The notes: generated by a model not told the origin, from the letters alone. A stretch of 64,000 nucleotides of DNA from Chamaelirium japonicum (GCA_947650365.1 OX393549.1:95442195-95506194); one strand, 5' to 3'. Numbered from the stretch's first letter, positions 42,564 to 52,876 are shown. A program made the numbers and translations.

Positions 42564-42885
42564 TGTGACGACCTAGATCCAATAGCCAATAGCCAAGACT
42601 CCTAAGACTGTGATGCCAAAATAGATGAGGTGAGGTGAGGTGTCCAAGGCTACGAGTTAGCCCCACATCGCCTGGAGAGAAGGAGGTCCTGAGCTATTTA
42701 TATAATTTTTTCTTCCAAACATAGAAAAAACATTTTAAAACCATGAGCCGCTACAGATTTCATAAGAACTCTGTAGTTAAGCGTGCTCGGGCATGAGTAG
42801 TACTAGGATGGGTGACCTCCAGGGAAGTCCTTGAGCGAGCACGAGCAAAGCGAACAATATCTTGTGTGCTTGGGTAGATGTTACA
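42564..42885 (+). mobile_element. Cassandra-type LTR carrying a 5S rRNA-like segment
   Basis: The segment starts TGTGACGACC and ends GATGTTACA, giving TG..CA ends over 322 bp, and contains 5S rRNA-like DNA at about 42755-42830. LTRs with an embedded 5S gene are the defining trait of Cassandra TRIM elements. No PBS follows directly, no second LTR is visible and no 5-bp duplication was found, so this is a diverged solo or truncated LTR. A GGTGAGGTGAGGTG run near 42628 is a small tandem. Confidence 0.75.
42755..42830 (+). ncRNA. 5S rRNA-like segment with internal promoter boxes (not a functional rRNA gene)
   Basis: Colinear with plant 5S rRNA: AGAACTCTGTAGTTAAGCG, then GTGCTCGGGC, GAGTAGTACTAGGATGGG, TGACCTCC and GGGAAGTCC. 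The A box (AGTTAAGCGTGCTCGG) and C box (AGTACTAGGATGGGTGACC) of the RNA polymerase III internal promoter are nearly intact. The 5' third of 5S is diverged and the 3' end is replaced by LTR sequence, so it is an LTR-borne 5S relic. Confidence 0.8.
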
Positions 42886-43109
42886 CGGTCGGTCACGATG
42901 GCCTTGCGCGGCACATGGCACAGCCAACCGCCATGGGATTTGGCACACCACAACCGCTACGCACGGTTAGCCGGTTGGCGAGGTTCGTGGGACGACGATG
43001 CCGCATCGCTCGGGTAGTCTTGCATGACACCACCGCCCTAGGATGCAAGTCGCCCAGCCTATGAATCCCGGTGGCGATTCAACCCGAAGAGAAACAAGGA
43101 ATGAGCCTT

Positions 43110-43579
43110 GCTCTGATACCAGTGCAAGAAAATATACTGGATTTCTATAGATCTGAATCAATTGGATCGACAATGATAAGCGAGAGCAAAAAAAGATGAT
43201 AACTTTGGCCATAACGCCATATGATTGTAGATCTGAAGAGGTTGCCTTGATCCTGGATGGAAGAGCCCCAAAAGAATGCTTGCAACACACTTATTAAAGA
43301 GGAAGAAGAGGAGGCCGATCCTCGAGGAGCAAGAAGAGGTGTTTCCACTTCAGAACTTGGCTGAATGATTTGCCTTACGGATAATAGATGCATCTATTTA
43401 TAACTAAATAAGGACATGGCCCCAAAACTCTCAAGTTTGAAGTGCAATCTATATATCCATAGGATTAGACGAAGGGTTAGGATTCGTCACTTAACCAAAA
43501 GCGCAAGACTATTGCCCATCCATTAAAAACCAACTGACTAGTGTCTTATTGAGCTATACCCATGCCCCACCAGTCAACA
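43110..43579 (-). mobile_element. Copia-type LTR plus initiator-Met PBS
   Basis: On the minus strand 43579-43123 starts TGTTGACTGGTGGGGC and ends TTTCTTGCA. TGGTATCAGAGC follows at 43121-43110. The LTR is about 457 bp. Its left partner was not found within the flanking DNA. Its right edge abuts a plant-type ORF, which it appears to truncate. Confidence 0.55.
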
Positions 43580-43972
43580 TGGCTAAACCCAACACAAGCA
43601 TCTATACAGGACGAGGTCAAGACCAACAAAGAGAGAGATCTAGAAGAAGAGATCAAAGACGGTATATATCATCTCGCTCTCCGTTTGTATCGGCTCTATC
43701 AACACAAGAAGCACAAGAACAAACAGACATCATCATCAAAAGGTGCTGAGTTGCAATCGAAACCAAATGATGACACTTTTATCCAGCTTCATATAACCAT
43801 CAAAATGGAGGGAGGTTGCAAGGTTGAGATATATGAGAGCAAGAGTGATGCTTCCGGCATCGAGAGACCCGTGAGTTCTAGATCCGGAGGTAAACGGGGA
43901 AGGGCTAGTGGTGGTGGCAAGCGATTCGATTGGTCAACCAGCTTTTTTCAAGGTCAAATAGACGCTCGCTAA
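43580..43972 (+). CDS. Hypothetical plant protein, 5' end cut by an LTR
   Basis: An open frame of up to 136 codons (43562-43972) reads into this segment. The first few codons belong to the LTR end, so the native start is lost or was elsewhere. The protein has an acidic and basic helical stretch (DLEEEIKDGIYHLALRLYRL then YQHKKHKNKQ), a beta-like segment (FIQLHITIKMEGGCKVEIY) and a basic Ser/Gly tail ending KRFDWSTSFFQ. This layout resembles small uncharacterised plant proteins with an EE(I)xDGIYxLAxRL motif and a KxFDW tail, from memory only. No intron is needed. It may be a gene fragment or a still-expressed truncated gene. Confidence 0.4.
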   Translation, partial: WLNPTQASIQDEVKTNKERDLEEEIKDGIYHLALRLYRLYQHKKHKNKQTSSSKGAELQSKPNDDTFIQLHITIKMEGGCKVEIYESKSDASGIERPVSSRSGGKRGRASGGGKRFDWSTSFFQGQIDAR

Positions 43973-44339
43973 ACTGGCCGCCGGTTCTTCCATCAATAAG
44001 AAACATGAAGTGTTGGATCATGTGTGTTGTAATTAATATTCTAAATGCAAGCCTTGTATGCTTATCCTCCTTAGTTTACAGAAACCCCTAAACTGATTAT
44101 CTTTTGCAAGATAATGAGAGAGAAAACCACCCGACATCTAATTACCATTGCATGCAAATTGTAATGTTTTGCAATTAATCGAGAACATAGCATAACTTAA
44201 TTTCTTAATCTACTAGAGTCTAGCATAGTGCCTAATGACTAGGACAATCGTATGAGGTTTAATTTTGTCAAGATCATCGCGCTCCGATCGTACCTTCTAC
44301 TGGTCCCTCCATGAGGGGTCTACCCGTGGTTAGGGTAAT

Positions 44340-45200
44340 TTCACTCCTTAGTCAGGTGGACTGGCTTGCCACATATTAAGCAGTCTCCCTTCGACTTCTT
44401 CTTGAACTGGGGCTTAGAAAGCTTGTTTTTCTCTCATGGCTTATGAGATTGAGCCTTCTTCTTGAAAGAGTTCCCCTCCATGAGGTTGGCCTTGCCTTTC
44501 ATTATATAGACTCTCTCTACTCTGACACTTTGTTGTCCTCCTCTATACAACTATACGGATTTGGACAATGAGGTCTTCTAGGGTCATCTCCTTTCTTTTG
44601 GGGCTTCAAGCTATTCTTGTACTCCTTCCACAAGGAAGATATCTTCTCGATGATTGTTGCCACTTGGAATCCCTCGCAGATGCAGCCATCTGCTAGGATT
44701 TCGTGGATGAAGATCTGAATCTTCTTAAGATGAGGGACTACAAATTTATCATCCTCCATACCGAACCCCAACAGGTTCCCGACCCAAAAACTTTTTTAAC
44801 CCGACATCCTCTATGGTATGCTTCTTCTCTAAGGAGTTCCATAGAACCTTAACGGATTTATATATGAAACCTACATCGTAGCGGTCTGGGGCTAGGCAGT
44901 TAAGGATATAGTTCCTACATAGATATTTATGCCCCTCCTAGGAGTTTATATCGATTTGGTTAGAGGAGTCATCAACAATATTGGTTAGGGTAGGTTTCTC
45001 TAAGATGATAAGATCGAAAGCCATAAGAATAGCCAGATAAAACTGAAGTTTCATCAACGACCGCTTAAAGTTTTTCCTATCGAATGGTTCAGGTTTCTCA
45101 CTAGATTTGTTAGGCTTCCTCCCCCATCTAAGTAGTCGTCTTAATAGAATTCCTAATTGAATTTTTTGAAGTTTGACGACCATATTAGCTCCAAATAGGA
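44340..45200 (-). pseudogene. Ty1-copia gag remnant with zinc knuckle
   Basis: Minus-strand pieces in order are FDRKNFKRSLMKLQFYLAIL (typical gag N-terminal half), then DDKFVVPHLKKIQIFIHEIL and EGFQVATIIEKISSLWKEYK, then a basic linker. The last piece is a CCHC knuckle CLICGKPVHLTKEC at about 44395-44345. Stops and frameshifts separate them, so it is dead. Pol is absent to the left. Confidence 0.8.
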
Positions 45201-45496
45201 AGTGGAACACTAAACTTGCTTAAGTATCAAGCTATATTGGGTAATTTAATACTGATTTAACAAGCTTTTATAGACACCGTAAAATGAAGGAAAACTCAGA
45301 TAAAGTCTAACATGTGATGTAACATGAGATAAACTCTCAGACAAATCTAAATAGACAACTGCTGAATAACTAATTCTAAACGAAAGAATTAGCTTACGAT
45401 GTATGACTAGCACTGAATTCTAAGACAATAGAACTTGGTAATACAAAATAAAACTAAGTCAAATTATCGGTAATAAAACTAAGTTCTCGCTGGTTA
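45201..45496. other. AT-rich DNA upstream of copia gag remnant
   Basis: No LTR ends or PBS were recognised, although the 5' LTR of the copia remnant would be expected here. No gene seen. Confidence 0.3.
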
Positions 45497-45660
45497 TCTA
45501 TATAACATGGCATGACGATCTACAAGCTAACTAGGACAAAATGGAACAACGAGTTGAGTAGGCAATAACGAACAAGTTGACTAGACAAAAACGAACGAAA
45601 TAGATTTGTTCATTCGTGTTAATAACAAGACCAGTGTGACTCATCATAGCTGCATTTTAA
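45497..45660 (+). mobile_element. Helitron-like 5' end
   Basis: TCTATATAACATGGCATGACG begins after an A, matching the termini at 27087 (+) and 55925 (-). It continues with GTTGACTAGACAAAAACGAA and AATAGATTTGTTCATTCG words shared by that family. The 3' CTAG end was not identified. Confidence 0.55.
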
Positions 45661-46200
45661 ACCCATTAATTAAATCAAATCCCATTAATTTTGCACCCAG
45701 CTACCAAGACGAGAGAAAAAGAAAGAGAGAGAGTCATAGCCGTTCATGCCCTATATTTTTGTAATCAATAGCGAGAATTCATGATAATTGCCTTTTTAAA
45801 TCTGTTAATTAAACCAAATCCTATTGATTTTGCATCTAGCTACGATTTCCTTTTGAAATGGCCAAGACACAAGAAAGAGAGTCACATTCGTTCTTTGCAC
45901 CTGCATCAGTCTGATCCCATCTATCGATCCTGGGTCACACAATCCCTCAGCGCCCAGATGTCTGTTCATAACTCTCCTCCAAAAAATTACACCCAAAATC
46001 CCCCTATGCACTCTCTGATCGCTGACTATAGAGAGAGAAATTTTAAAAAATAATAATATATTTCTGTTTTGAGATCCCAAATTTATGCCTAAGATCCCCC
46101 TACACACCCGGCCTCTGATCACTGACCAAAAAGAGAGAGAGTAAATTTTAAAATAACTTAATATATTTCCATTTTGAGATCCTCAAATCAAATCCAGATC
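45640..46200 (+). repeat. Two sets of direct duplications
   Basis: A ~135-bp stretch (TTAATTAAATCAAATCCCAT, TTTTGCACCCAGCTAC, AGAGAGAGTCA.AGC) at about 45665-45750 recurs at about 45805-45895. A ~110-bp stretch (AGAGAGAAATTTTAAAA, ATATATTTCTGTTTTGAGAT, ATCCCCCTA) at about 46005-46100 recurs at about 46110-46205. These look like local segmental duplications. Confidence 0.5.
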
Positions 46201-46245
46201 CCCCTATGACGCATCCACGGCCCACCCCCTCCCTTTCTCATTGCA

Positions 46246-46248
<3 letters not shown>

Positions 46249-46310
<62 letters not shown>
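46249..46310. repeat. (GA)n microsatellite
   Basis: A GA tract of about 58 bp followed by GGGAGGGAGGGAG. Arg-Glu and Ser-Leu frames across it are artefacts. Confidence 0.9.
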
Positions 46311-46311
<1 letters not shown>

Positions 46312-46500
46312 AGGGAGAGGACAAGGAGGAGGAGGAAGAGCCCCCCACCGGGGTGCGGTCGACATTGAGGAGGAGCCCCGTCGGAGCAGGTAGGCCACCC
46401 CACCTTCTTCTCTTCTCTTTTTTGTCCTTTCCGTGCTCCTACGATTGCCGATGGCTTTGCCTAGCGACCGAGCAGCCAGTAACACCCAACCATAGGCAGC

Positions 46501-47137
46501 TGTGGGGGAGGATTTCGGCCGTCATACATGACCCTCCTTCAACAGTCGATTGAAGGTTTGACCCTTCGGAATGTGGCGCGCTTCGAAGCGCAGAGTTGTG
46601 ACTTGCTAGGCTATCACACAAGCAGTAGAAAGATAGAGAAAGAGATGACATAGGATATGGTGACGAAGTTTGGCCGAAGCCTACGTCTCCGTGCGGTAAG
46701 ACGCAACCTTTGAATCCACTATCTCTGAGTAAACAGTAGAGCTACTCTCGACAGGCCGAGGAGTGCTTCTTACAAGTAATCAGAGGGTGGAAAAGAAGTC
46801 TGAAAACCAGAAAACTCAGGAAGCTCTGGGAAACAGAAAGTGGGTTTCTGGTCTAGAATTTCGGATCCTGAATCATTTACAGGGTTTGCTATTTATAGAG
46901 GTTTGGTTTATTTGGAGAATATTCCAAGAATATTTTTGGCAATATCTGGGGTCTGGTAAATACCTGGGGGGATTTACCAGACCCTAGATAGTGTAAGTGG
47001 GTCCCAAGCAGGGCTGAGGGTCCCACAATTGGACTCGTGGGCCCCAGGCAGGGCTGCGGATCCCACCATTGGACTCGTGGGCCCCAGGCAGGGCTGTGGG
47101 TCCCATCGTTGGGCGTTAGCCAGATTTTGCACCCACA
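46501..47137 (-). repeat. 3' LTR of the 7.0-kb element
   Basis: Ends TG..CA. On the minus strand it contains CTCTATAAATAGC, a TATA box, at about 46900-46888. Near its minus-strand start it has three repeats of GGGCCCACGAGTCCAATGG type (plus-strand 47015-47115). Slightly shorter than its partner because of a small indel around the AGAATATTCC word. Confidence 0.9.
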
Positions 47138-47720
47138 GTTATCCCCTCCCAGCTAGATAGGTGTTAACCTAGCTAGCTGGGATTTTCTGGTGCAAAGCCG
47201 ATCGCTCGTCTATCGACCCTCTATCCGGGGTTGGCTGTTGGGCCCGCCGACCCCCTGCCAGGGGTCGACCGGGTGTGTGTCTGTCGACCCGTTGCACGGG
47301 GCTGACCATCATCTATCTGCTGACCCGTTGCGCGGAGCTGACCGTCGTCAGTCTACCGACCCCCTGTCCGGGGTCGACTACTGTGTGTCTGCCGACCCGT
47401 TGCACGGGGCCGACCATCGTCAGTCTGCCGACCCCCGGGCGGGGCCGACTACTGTGTGTGTACCGACCCGTTGCACGGGGCCGACTATCATCTGTCTGCT
47501 GACCCGTTGCGCGGGACCGATCGTCGTCAGTCTGCCGACCCCCTGTCCGGGGCCGACTACTGTGTGTCTGTCGACCCGTTGCATGGGGCTGACCATCATT
47601 TGTCTGCTGACCCGTTGTGCGGGACCGACCGTTGTGTCCGTTGATCCCTTGACAGCGGCCGACTGGGCGCGTGTTACCCCCTCCCAGTTAGGCAGGTGGG
47701 AACCTGGTTGATTGGGAATC
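47138..47720 (-). repeat. 36-bp tandem array inside the LTR element
   Basis: From about 47212 to 47665 the block CGACCCGTTGC(A/G)CGGGGC(T/C)GAC recurs about twelve times. It alternates with CCCCCTGTCCGGGG variants, giving a higher-order unit of three subunits. The plus strand is open in several frames across it and would read DPL(H/R/S)GAD repeats. Because the pattern appears in more than one frame it is better seen as a DNA repeat. The polypurine tract lies at its left edge. Confidence 0.7.
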
Positions 47721-47789
47721 CACAGGGCAAGGTCGGCGCCGGTGGACGATTGCGCAAGTGGGGGTTAGGCAGGGGGACCCTGGGGGCGG

Positions 47790-48020
47790 AGGTTTCGGGC
47801 CAAAAACCCGGGGGTGGGGGGTTTTGGCCAAAAGAACCCGGGGTGGGGTGTTTTGGCCAAAAGAACCCGATGTGGGGTGTTTTTCGTAAAGGAAACTGGG
47901 GCAGGGGTGTTTTGGGCAAAAACCAGGGAGCGGGGGTTATTGGGTAAAAAACTAGGGGCGGGGGGGTTTTGGGAAAAGAAACTGGGGCCGGGGGGGTTTT
48001 GGGAAAAACCCGAAAAAATC
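47790..48020 (-). repeat. ~31-bp G-rich tandem array
   Basis: Units of the form GGGGTGTTTTGGCCAAAAGAACCC or GGGGGGTTTTGGGAAAAGAAACT repeat about eight times. The G runs alternate with TTTT and AAAA blocks, so each unit can pair with itself. Further right to about 48300 the DNA stays extremely G-rich (GGGCGCGGGGGTGGGGG). Confidence 0.65.
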
Positions 48021-48599
48021 GGGGGTCGGGTTGCAGGTTTGGAGGAACAGGGGAGGGGGGAGGGTCGGGCGTCGGCGGCTCGGGGGGGCGGCGGCGACCG
48101 TGGGGGGCGGCGGCTGCCGTACGTGACGGCGGCCGGGCACGGGGGTGGGGGTGTCAGCGGCTCGGGTGGGCGGTGGCCGGGCGCGGGGGTGGGGGCGGGC
48201 GCGGGCGCGGGGGTGGTGGTGGTGATGGTGGGGGCGGCCGGGCGCGGGGGTGGGGGGTCTTGATAGAGGGGGGGTCTTGCAAGAGGGGGGGGGAGGGGGT
48301 CTTGCAAGAGGTTTGGTTCATGGAGCGGCACTACCTCCTGCTTGCAACGATGGAAGAACAATGGGCCGCTGCATTACACACATTGAACCCAAGTATCAAA
48401 CTTCGTCTTTTTTTTTTTGCCACCCTCTCACACTCAAGCCCTCTTTCACACCCTACTCAAAAATCCAAGAGAAGGGGCTGCACAGTTGAGACCGAAGGGA
48501 GTCGACACAAGCCGAGCCAAGCATAGCTTTGGCTTGCTTGTGCTTGAATTGTAACCCAACAACTCAAACGAGCTTGTCGACGCATATTGTTCGGAGTTG

Positions 48600-48850
48600 A
48601 CGGTCGGGCTCGTCGATGTGTTGTCCGATGACGGGCAACACGGCTACCGCCTCGTTGTCCAACATCAGCTGTCAAGCCCGTCGTTGCATTGACCGGCGTC
48701 GGTGGTCGCGCCCGCCGACCCCCTGCCAAGGACCGACCGGGGATGCGTCCACCGATATATTGTCCGATGACGGGCATCACTTCTGTCGATGCGTTGTCTG
48801 GCATCGGCCGTCGCGCATTGTTCGGCGCATTCTTTGTCGGGAACCGAGGC
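48600..48850 (-). repeat. Degenerate GTTGTCCGATGACGGGCA repeats
   Basis: Words GTTGTCCGATGACGGGCA, ATTGTCCGATGACGGGCATC and GTTGTCTGGCATCGGCCGTCG recur at 40-110-bp spacing between the G-rich block and the 97-bp array. A short spacer array of the same element. Confidence 0.45.
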
Positions 48851-48859
48851 GGTGACAGC

Positions 48860-50130
48860 AGCCTCGGACTTTGTCTTTGAATGCCGAGATGGAGGTCGCC
48901 TCGGGCCGAGACGATGTGAATGTCTCGGGTTTTGTCAGGTGCCGATGCGGCGAAGTTTTGCCTCGGACTTCGTTTTCGAATGTTAGGCGAAGGTCGCCTC
49001 AGGCCGAGACGGTGTCGACGTCTCAGGCTTCGTCAGGTGCCAAGGAGGCGGAGGTTGTCTCGGGCTTTGTATTCAAATCCCGAGGTGAAGGTCGCCTTGG
49101 GCCAAGACGGTGCCGACGTCTCGGGCTTCGTCCGGCGCCGAGGCGGTGAAGCCTGCCTCAGACTTTGTCTTCGGATGCCGAGGCAAAGGTCGCCTTGGGC
49201 TGAGGCGTTGCCGATGTCTCGGGCTTCGTCAGGTGCCGAGGCTGTGAAGCTTGCCTCAGACTTTGTCTTCGAATGCCGAGACAAAGGTCGCCTCGGGCCG
49301 AGACGGTGCCGACGTCTCGGGCTTTGTCCGGTGCCGAGGCGGTGAACCCTGCCTTGGACTTTGTCTTCGAGTGTCGAGGTGAAGGTCGCCTCGTGCCAAG
49401 ACGTTGCCGACGTCTCGGGCTTCGTCAGGTGCCGAGGCGGTGAAGCCTGTCTCGGACTTTATCTTCGAATGCCGAGATGAAGGTCGCCTCGGGCCGAGAC
49501 GGTGCCAACGTCTCGGGCTTCGTCCGGTGCCGAGGCGGTGAACCCTGCCTTGGACTTTGTCTTTGAGTGTCGAGGCGAAGGTCGCCTCGTGCCAAGACGT
49601 TGCCAACGTCTCGGGCTTCGTTAGGTGCCGAGGCGGTGAAGCCTGCCTCAGACTTTGTCTTCGAATGCCGAGATGAAGGTCGCCTCGGGCCGAGACGATG
49701 CCGACGTCTCGGGCTTCGTCAGGTGCCGAGGTAGTGAAGCCTGCCTCGGACTTTGTTTTCGAATGCCGAGGCAAAGGTCGCGTCATGCCAAGATGTTGCC
49801 GACGTCTCGGGCTTCGTCAAGTGCCGAGGCGGTGAAGGTTGGCTCGGGTTTTGCTTTTGAATGCCAAGGCTGTCACCTTGGGCCGAGGCAATGTTGCTGT
49901 CTCAGTCTTTGGAAAGTGCCGAGGAGGGTGAAGCCTACCTCGGGCTTTGCTTTTGAATGCCAAGGATGCCACCTTGGGCCGAGGTAATGTCACCGTCTCG
50001 GTCTTTGGCAGGTGCCGAGGAGGGCGAAGCCTACCTTGAGCTTTGCTTTTGAATGCCAAGGCTGTCACCTTGGGCCGAGGTGATGTCGCCGTCTCGGGCT
50101 TTGCCTTTGAATGCCAAGGGCGGGACCTTG
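48860..50130 (-). repeat. ~97-bp tandem array, about 13 copies
   Basis: The unit contains GACTTTGTCTTCGAATGCCG, AGGTCGCCTCGGGCCGAGAC, GGTGCCGACGTCTCGGGC and TTCGTCAGGTGCCGAGGCGG. Starts fall near 49155, 49254, 49351, 49450, 49547, 49645 and 49745, a spacing of about 97-98. The period is not a multiple of three. The 176-codon minus frame at 49256-49786 therefore rotates through three different peptides (HSKTKSE, IRRQSLRQ, LKDKV types) unit by unit. That shows it is not a coding repeat. The leftmost and rightmost units are more diverged. Confidence 0.85.
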
Positions 50131-50149
50131 GACTCATTGGTCGATGGGG

Positions 50150-51102
50150 TAAGAATTCGGAGTACTTAGCGTGGTGCCTTTGTATCGGTTAGACTTAGGC
50201 GGAGCGCCGTTTCAGTCGAACCTACGCATCGGGGCACGTAGCTTCGTACCGTTGTAGGTTAGTCGGCCGTGTCGCAATGCGAACCGAACTAACTGTGGTG
50301 AGGCACTAGTGCATGTGTCCTTACGTGACAACGGGAGCATGTGCGACGCCAATGATTCGGAGTACTCAGCGTAGCGCCCTTGTATCGGTTGGACTTAGGT
50401 GAAGCGCCGTTTCAGTCGAACCTACGTATCGAGACACATAGCTTTTGTACCATTGCAGGTTAGTCGACCGTGTCATAACGCGAATCGAACTAACTGTGGC
50501 GAGGCACTAATGCATGTGTCCTTACGTGACAACGGGAGCATGTACGACGCCAATGATTCGAAGTACTCAACGTAGCACCCTTGTATCAGTTGGACTTAGG
50601 CGAAGCGCCGTTTTAGTCGAACCTACGTATCGGGGCACGTAGCCTTGTACCGTTGCAAGTTAGTCGATCGTGTCGCAACCCGAATCGAACTAACTGTGGC
50701 GAGGCACTAATGCATGTGTCCTTATGTGACAACGGGAGCATGTGCGACGCCAATAATTTGGAGTACTTAGCGTAGTGCCCTTGTATCGGTTGGACTCAAG
50801 CGAAGCGCCGTTTCAGTCGAACTTAAGTATCGGGACACGTAGCTTTGTACCGTTGCAGGTTAGCTGGCCGTGTCGCAACACGAACCGAATTAACTGTGGC
50901 GAGGCACTAGTGCATGTGTCCTTACGTGACAACGGGAGCATGTGTGACGCCAATGATTCAGAGTACTTAGCGTAGCACCCTTGTATCGGTTAGACTTAGG
51001 CGAAGCACCGTTTCAGTCGAACCTACGTATCGGGGCACGTAGCTATATACCGTTGCAGGTTAGTCGACCGTGTCGCAACGCGAATCGAACTAACTATAGC
51101 GT
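50150..51102 (-). repeat. ~200-bp tandem array, about 4.8 copies
   Basis: Starts with ATTCGGAGTACT at about 50156, 50356, 50556, 50756 and 50956, giving a 200-bp period. Shared words are CCCTTGTATCGGTTGGACTT, GCGCCGTTTCAGTCGAACCT, TTGCAGGTTAGTCGACCGTG, CGAACTAACTGTGGCGAGGC and TGACAACGGGAGCATGTG. Copies are close to each other, so the array expanded late. The last copy stops short before the gag end. Confidence 0.85.
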
Positions 51103-51239
51103 TGAGTAGAAGTTGAGATAGAATTTGATAGTCTTTGATAGAACTTGAAGCAACTGTCATTTCATTGATAACTTTGAAGATGTTACATCATGGATTTCAA
51201 ATGAGGGAATTTCCGAGTTATTGATAGTCGGCGGTCTTT

Positions 51240-52752
51240 TACTCTGATCAGTTGATGGGGTGCTTTCCTTTGGTGTCCGTGGTCTTCTGAGGCTCTTTGG
51301 GTCTATCGTCTGCCCGCCTCGGCCTCTTAGAGGTTCCATCTTCCTCAGCCTAAGCGTTGTGAGCGTGAGTTGTTGGTCTCATTAGTGCCTTATCAGAAAG
51401 GCGCTTCTCGAGGTCACGTTTCTTGCGAGCGACTTGATCATCCTCCACCTCGATCTCCTTTTGAATTCGATCGAATAGTACCTCGAGGGAGGCAGGAGGA
51501 TTTCGAATGAGGTCATTGTAGATGTGGAGGTCAAAGCGTAAGGCATTCTGGAATGCGAGCATGATGGCTTTATCGTCGAGGTGATGTCCAGAGAGCGCAG
51601 CAAGCTCGTTTCGGAACCTTCGAGAGAACTCTCGGAGGGTTTCGTCCGATCCCATCTTGAGACGGTAGAGGGAGTCTAGCTTCTTCTCCGGCTTGAGGTT
51701 CAGCCGACAGTGTTGAACAAAAAGATCTGCCAGATCCCTGAATTGACTTACGGAGGCTGTAGGAAGGTTGTGATACCAGTCCAGCGACATATCATCTAGA
51801 CTGCCAGCGAAGGTGCGGCATATAACCTGGTTGTTGTGGTCGTGCGGCGCAGTGCTTGTTTGAAAGCGAGGACGTGCAGTGTCGGATCTCCCTATAAACA
51901 GTTGAACCTGGGGAGAGAGGGGGCTTTCCAGCTTCGAGAAAACTGGGCTCGGAGAATGTGCTGATGAAGTGGCCCTTCGGAGGCATGGTTGTTCCGACGA
52001 TCACCTCGTTGGTCGGAGAGACGTCTCGGAGGAAGAGGAGGCAAAGAGGGCGTTGGAGTCCATCTTGTCGTCCGATGCCCAATTGGGGTTCGATCGCCAT
52101 TGTAATGTTGCCGAACTTTAGAGCGGTCCCCATCATTCCGAACATCCCTCACGATGCAGGGCTCAGAGGATGACTCAGAGGAGAGAGACTTGGGATGGCG
52201 TGCAGACGCACTGAGACGCTCCCAGACAGTCAGCCTGGGAGGAATAGGTGAGGGTTCTCTCGAGTGGGATTTGAGACAACGTTGAGGGATGTCGACGACG
52301 GATCGTCAGGAAGGAGCGGGAGATTTGTCAATCGACCGACAGACGTCTGCTCCGTCTTTGATTCCGGCGGCAGACCATGGGAGGTTAGTTCTTGCTTTGA
52401 CTGCAATCTGTCGGAGGGAGTCTCTTTCCACCATGAGAGCGGCGTTTTGCTTCATGAGGGTGAGGAGTTGATAGTCCTCTGCTGTGATTTGATATAACGC
52501 TTGAGCACCGGTACCGAGAGAGACGTGTGCTTTCCCCAAGCGCTGAGGAATTTGGTCGGCGAGTTGAGGTGACTGTCGAGGTTGAGCCTGGGCGGCGCGA
52601 TCAACCAACGGGCGACCCCTTGAATTAATAGCGAGCTGCTGTTCCGGGTGTTGGCTCGTTGCGAATTGACGACTCATTGAGCGAGTCATCGGATGCTGAG
52701 CATCTGGGTGTATGATGCTTTCCTCTGGCTGGTCCATCGGTGTCTTCCCCAT
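51240..52752 (-). pseudogene. Ty3-type gag relic of the 7.0-kb element
   Basis: The first frame (52752-52306, 148 codons) starts MGKTPMDQPEES just inside the PBS and carries a hydrophilic, possibly coiled region (YQLLTLMKQNAALMVERDSL). After frameshifts, 51790-51350 encodes the conserved retrotransposon gag core: SLDWYHNLPTASVSQFRDLA, FVQHCRLNLKPEKKLDSLY, LKMGSDETLREFSRRFRNEL, MLAFQNALR. The frame then runs through a TAG at 51350 for about 35 more codons rich in Lys/Arg and Pro. No CCHC zinc knuckle and no protease follow. The core is better preserved than the rest. Confidence 0.85.
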
Positions 52753-52857
52753 CTAGGTGCAACGATGAAGACAGACGGAGTACTCGGGCAACCGGTATCT
52801 ACTACAGGAGGGGTTAGGAAACTTGGACGTTGCAAGTTGATAGGATTATGATCATAT

Positions 52858-52876
52858 CCCACAGACGGCGCCAAAC
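52858..52876 (-). other. Primer-binding site region of the 7.0-kb element
   Basis: Minus-strand GTTTGGCGCCGTCTGTGGG directly follows the 5' LTR end (…CCTCCACA). A TTTGGCGCCGTCTGTGGGAA-like PBS context is a hallmark of Tat/Ogre-type Ty3 elements. Confidence 0.8.

Noticed and set aside
42755..42830. Functional 5S rRNA gene
   Set aside because: The 5' third is diverged and the 3' end is LTR sequence; it is better explained as the 5S insert of a Cassandra-type LTR.
47190..47711. Repetitive 173-codon protein with DPLHGAD units
   Set aside because: The same peptide pattern appears in several frames and lies in the 3' array of an LTR element; a DNA repeat explains it.
47765..48361. 198-codon Pro-rich minus-strand frame
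   Set aside because: It reads G-rich low-complexity DNA within the LTR element; no motif and no start context.
48860..51102. CRISPR-like array
   Set aside because: The units are contiguous tandem repeats with no unique spacers, in a plant LTR element.
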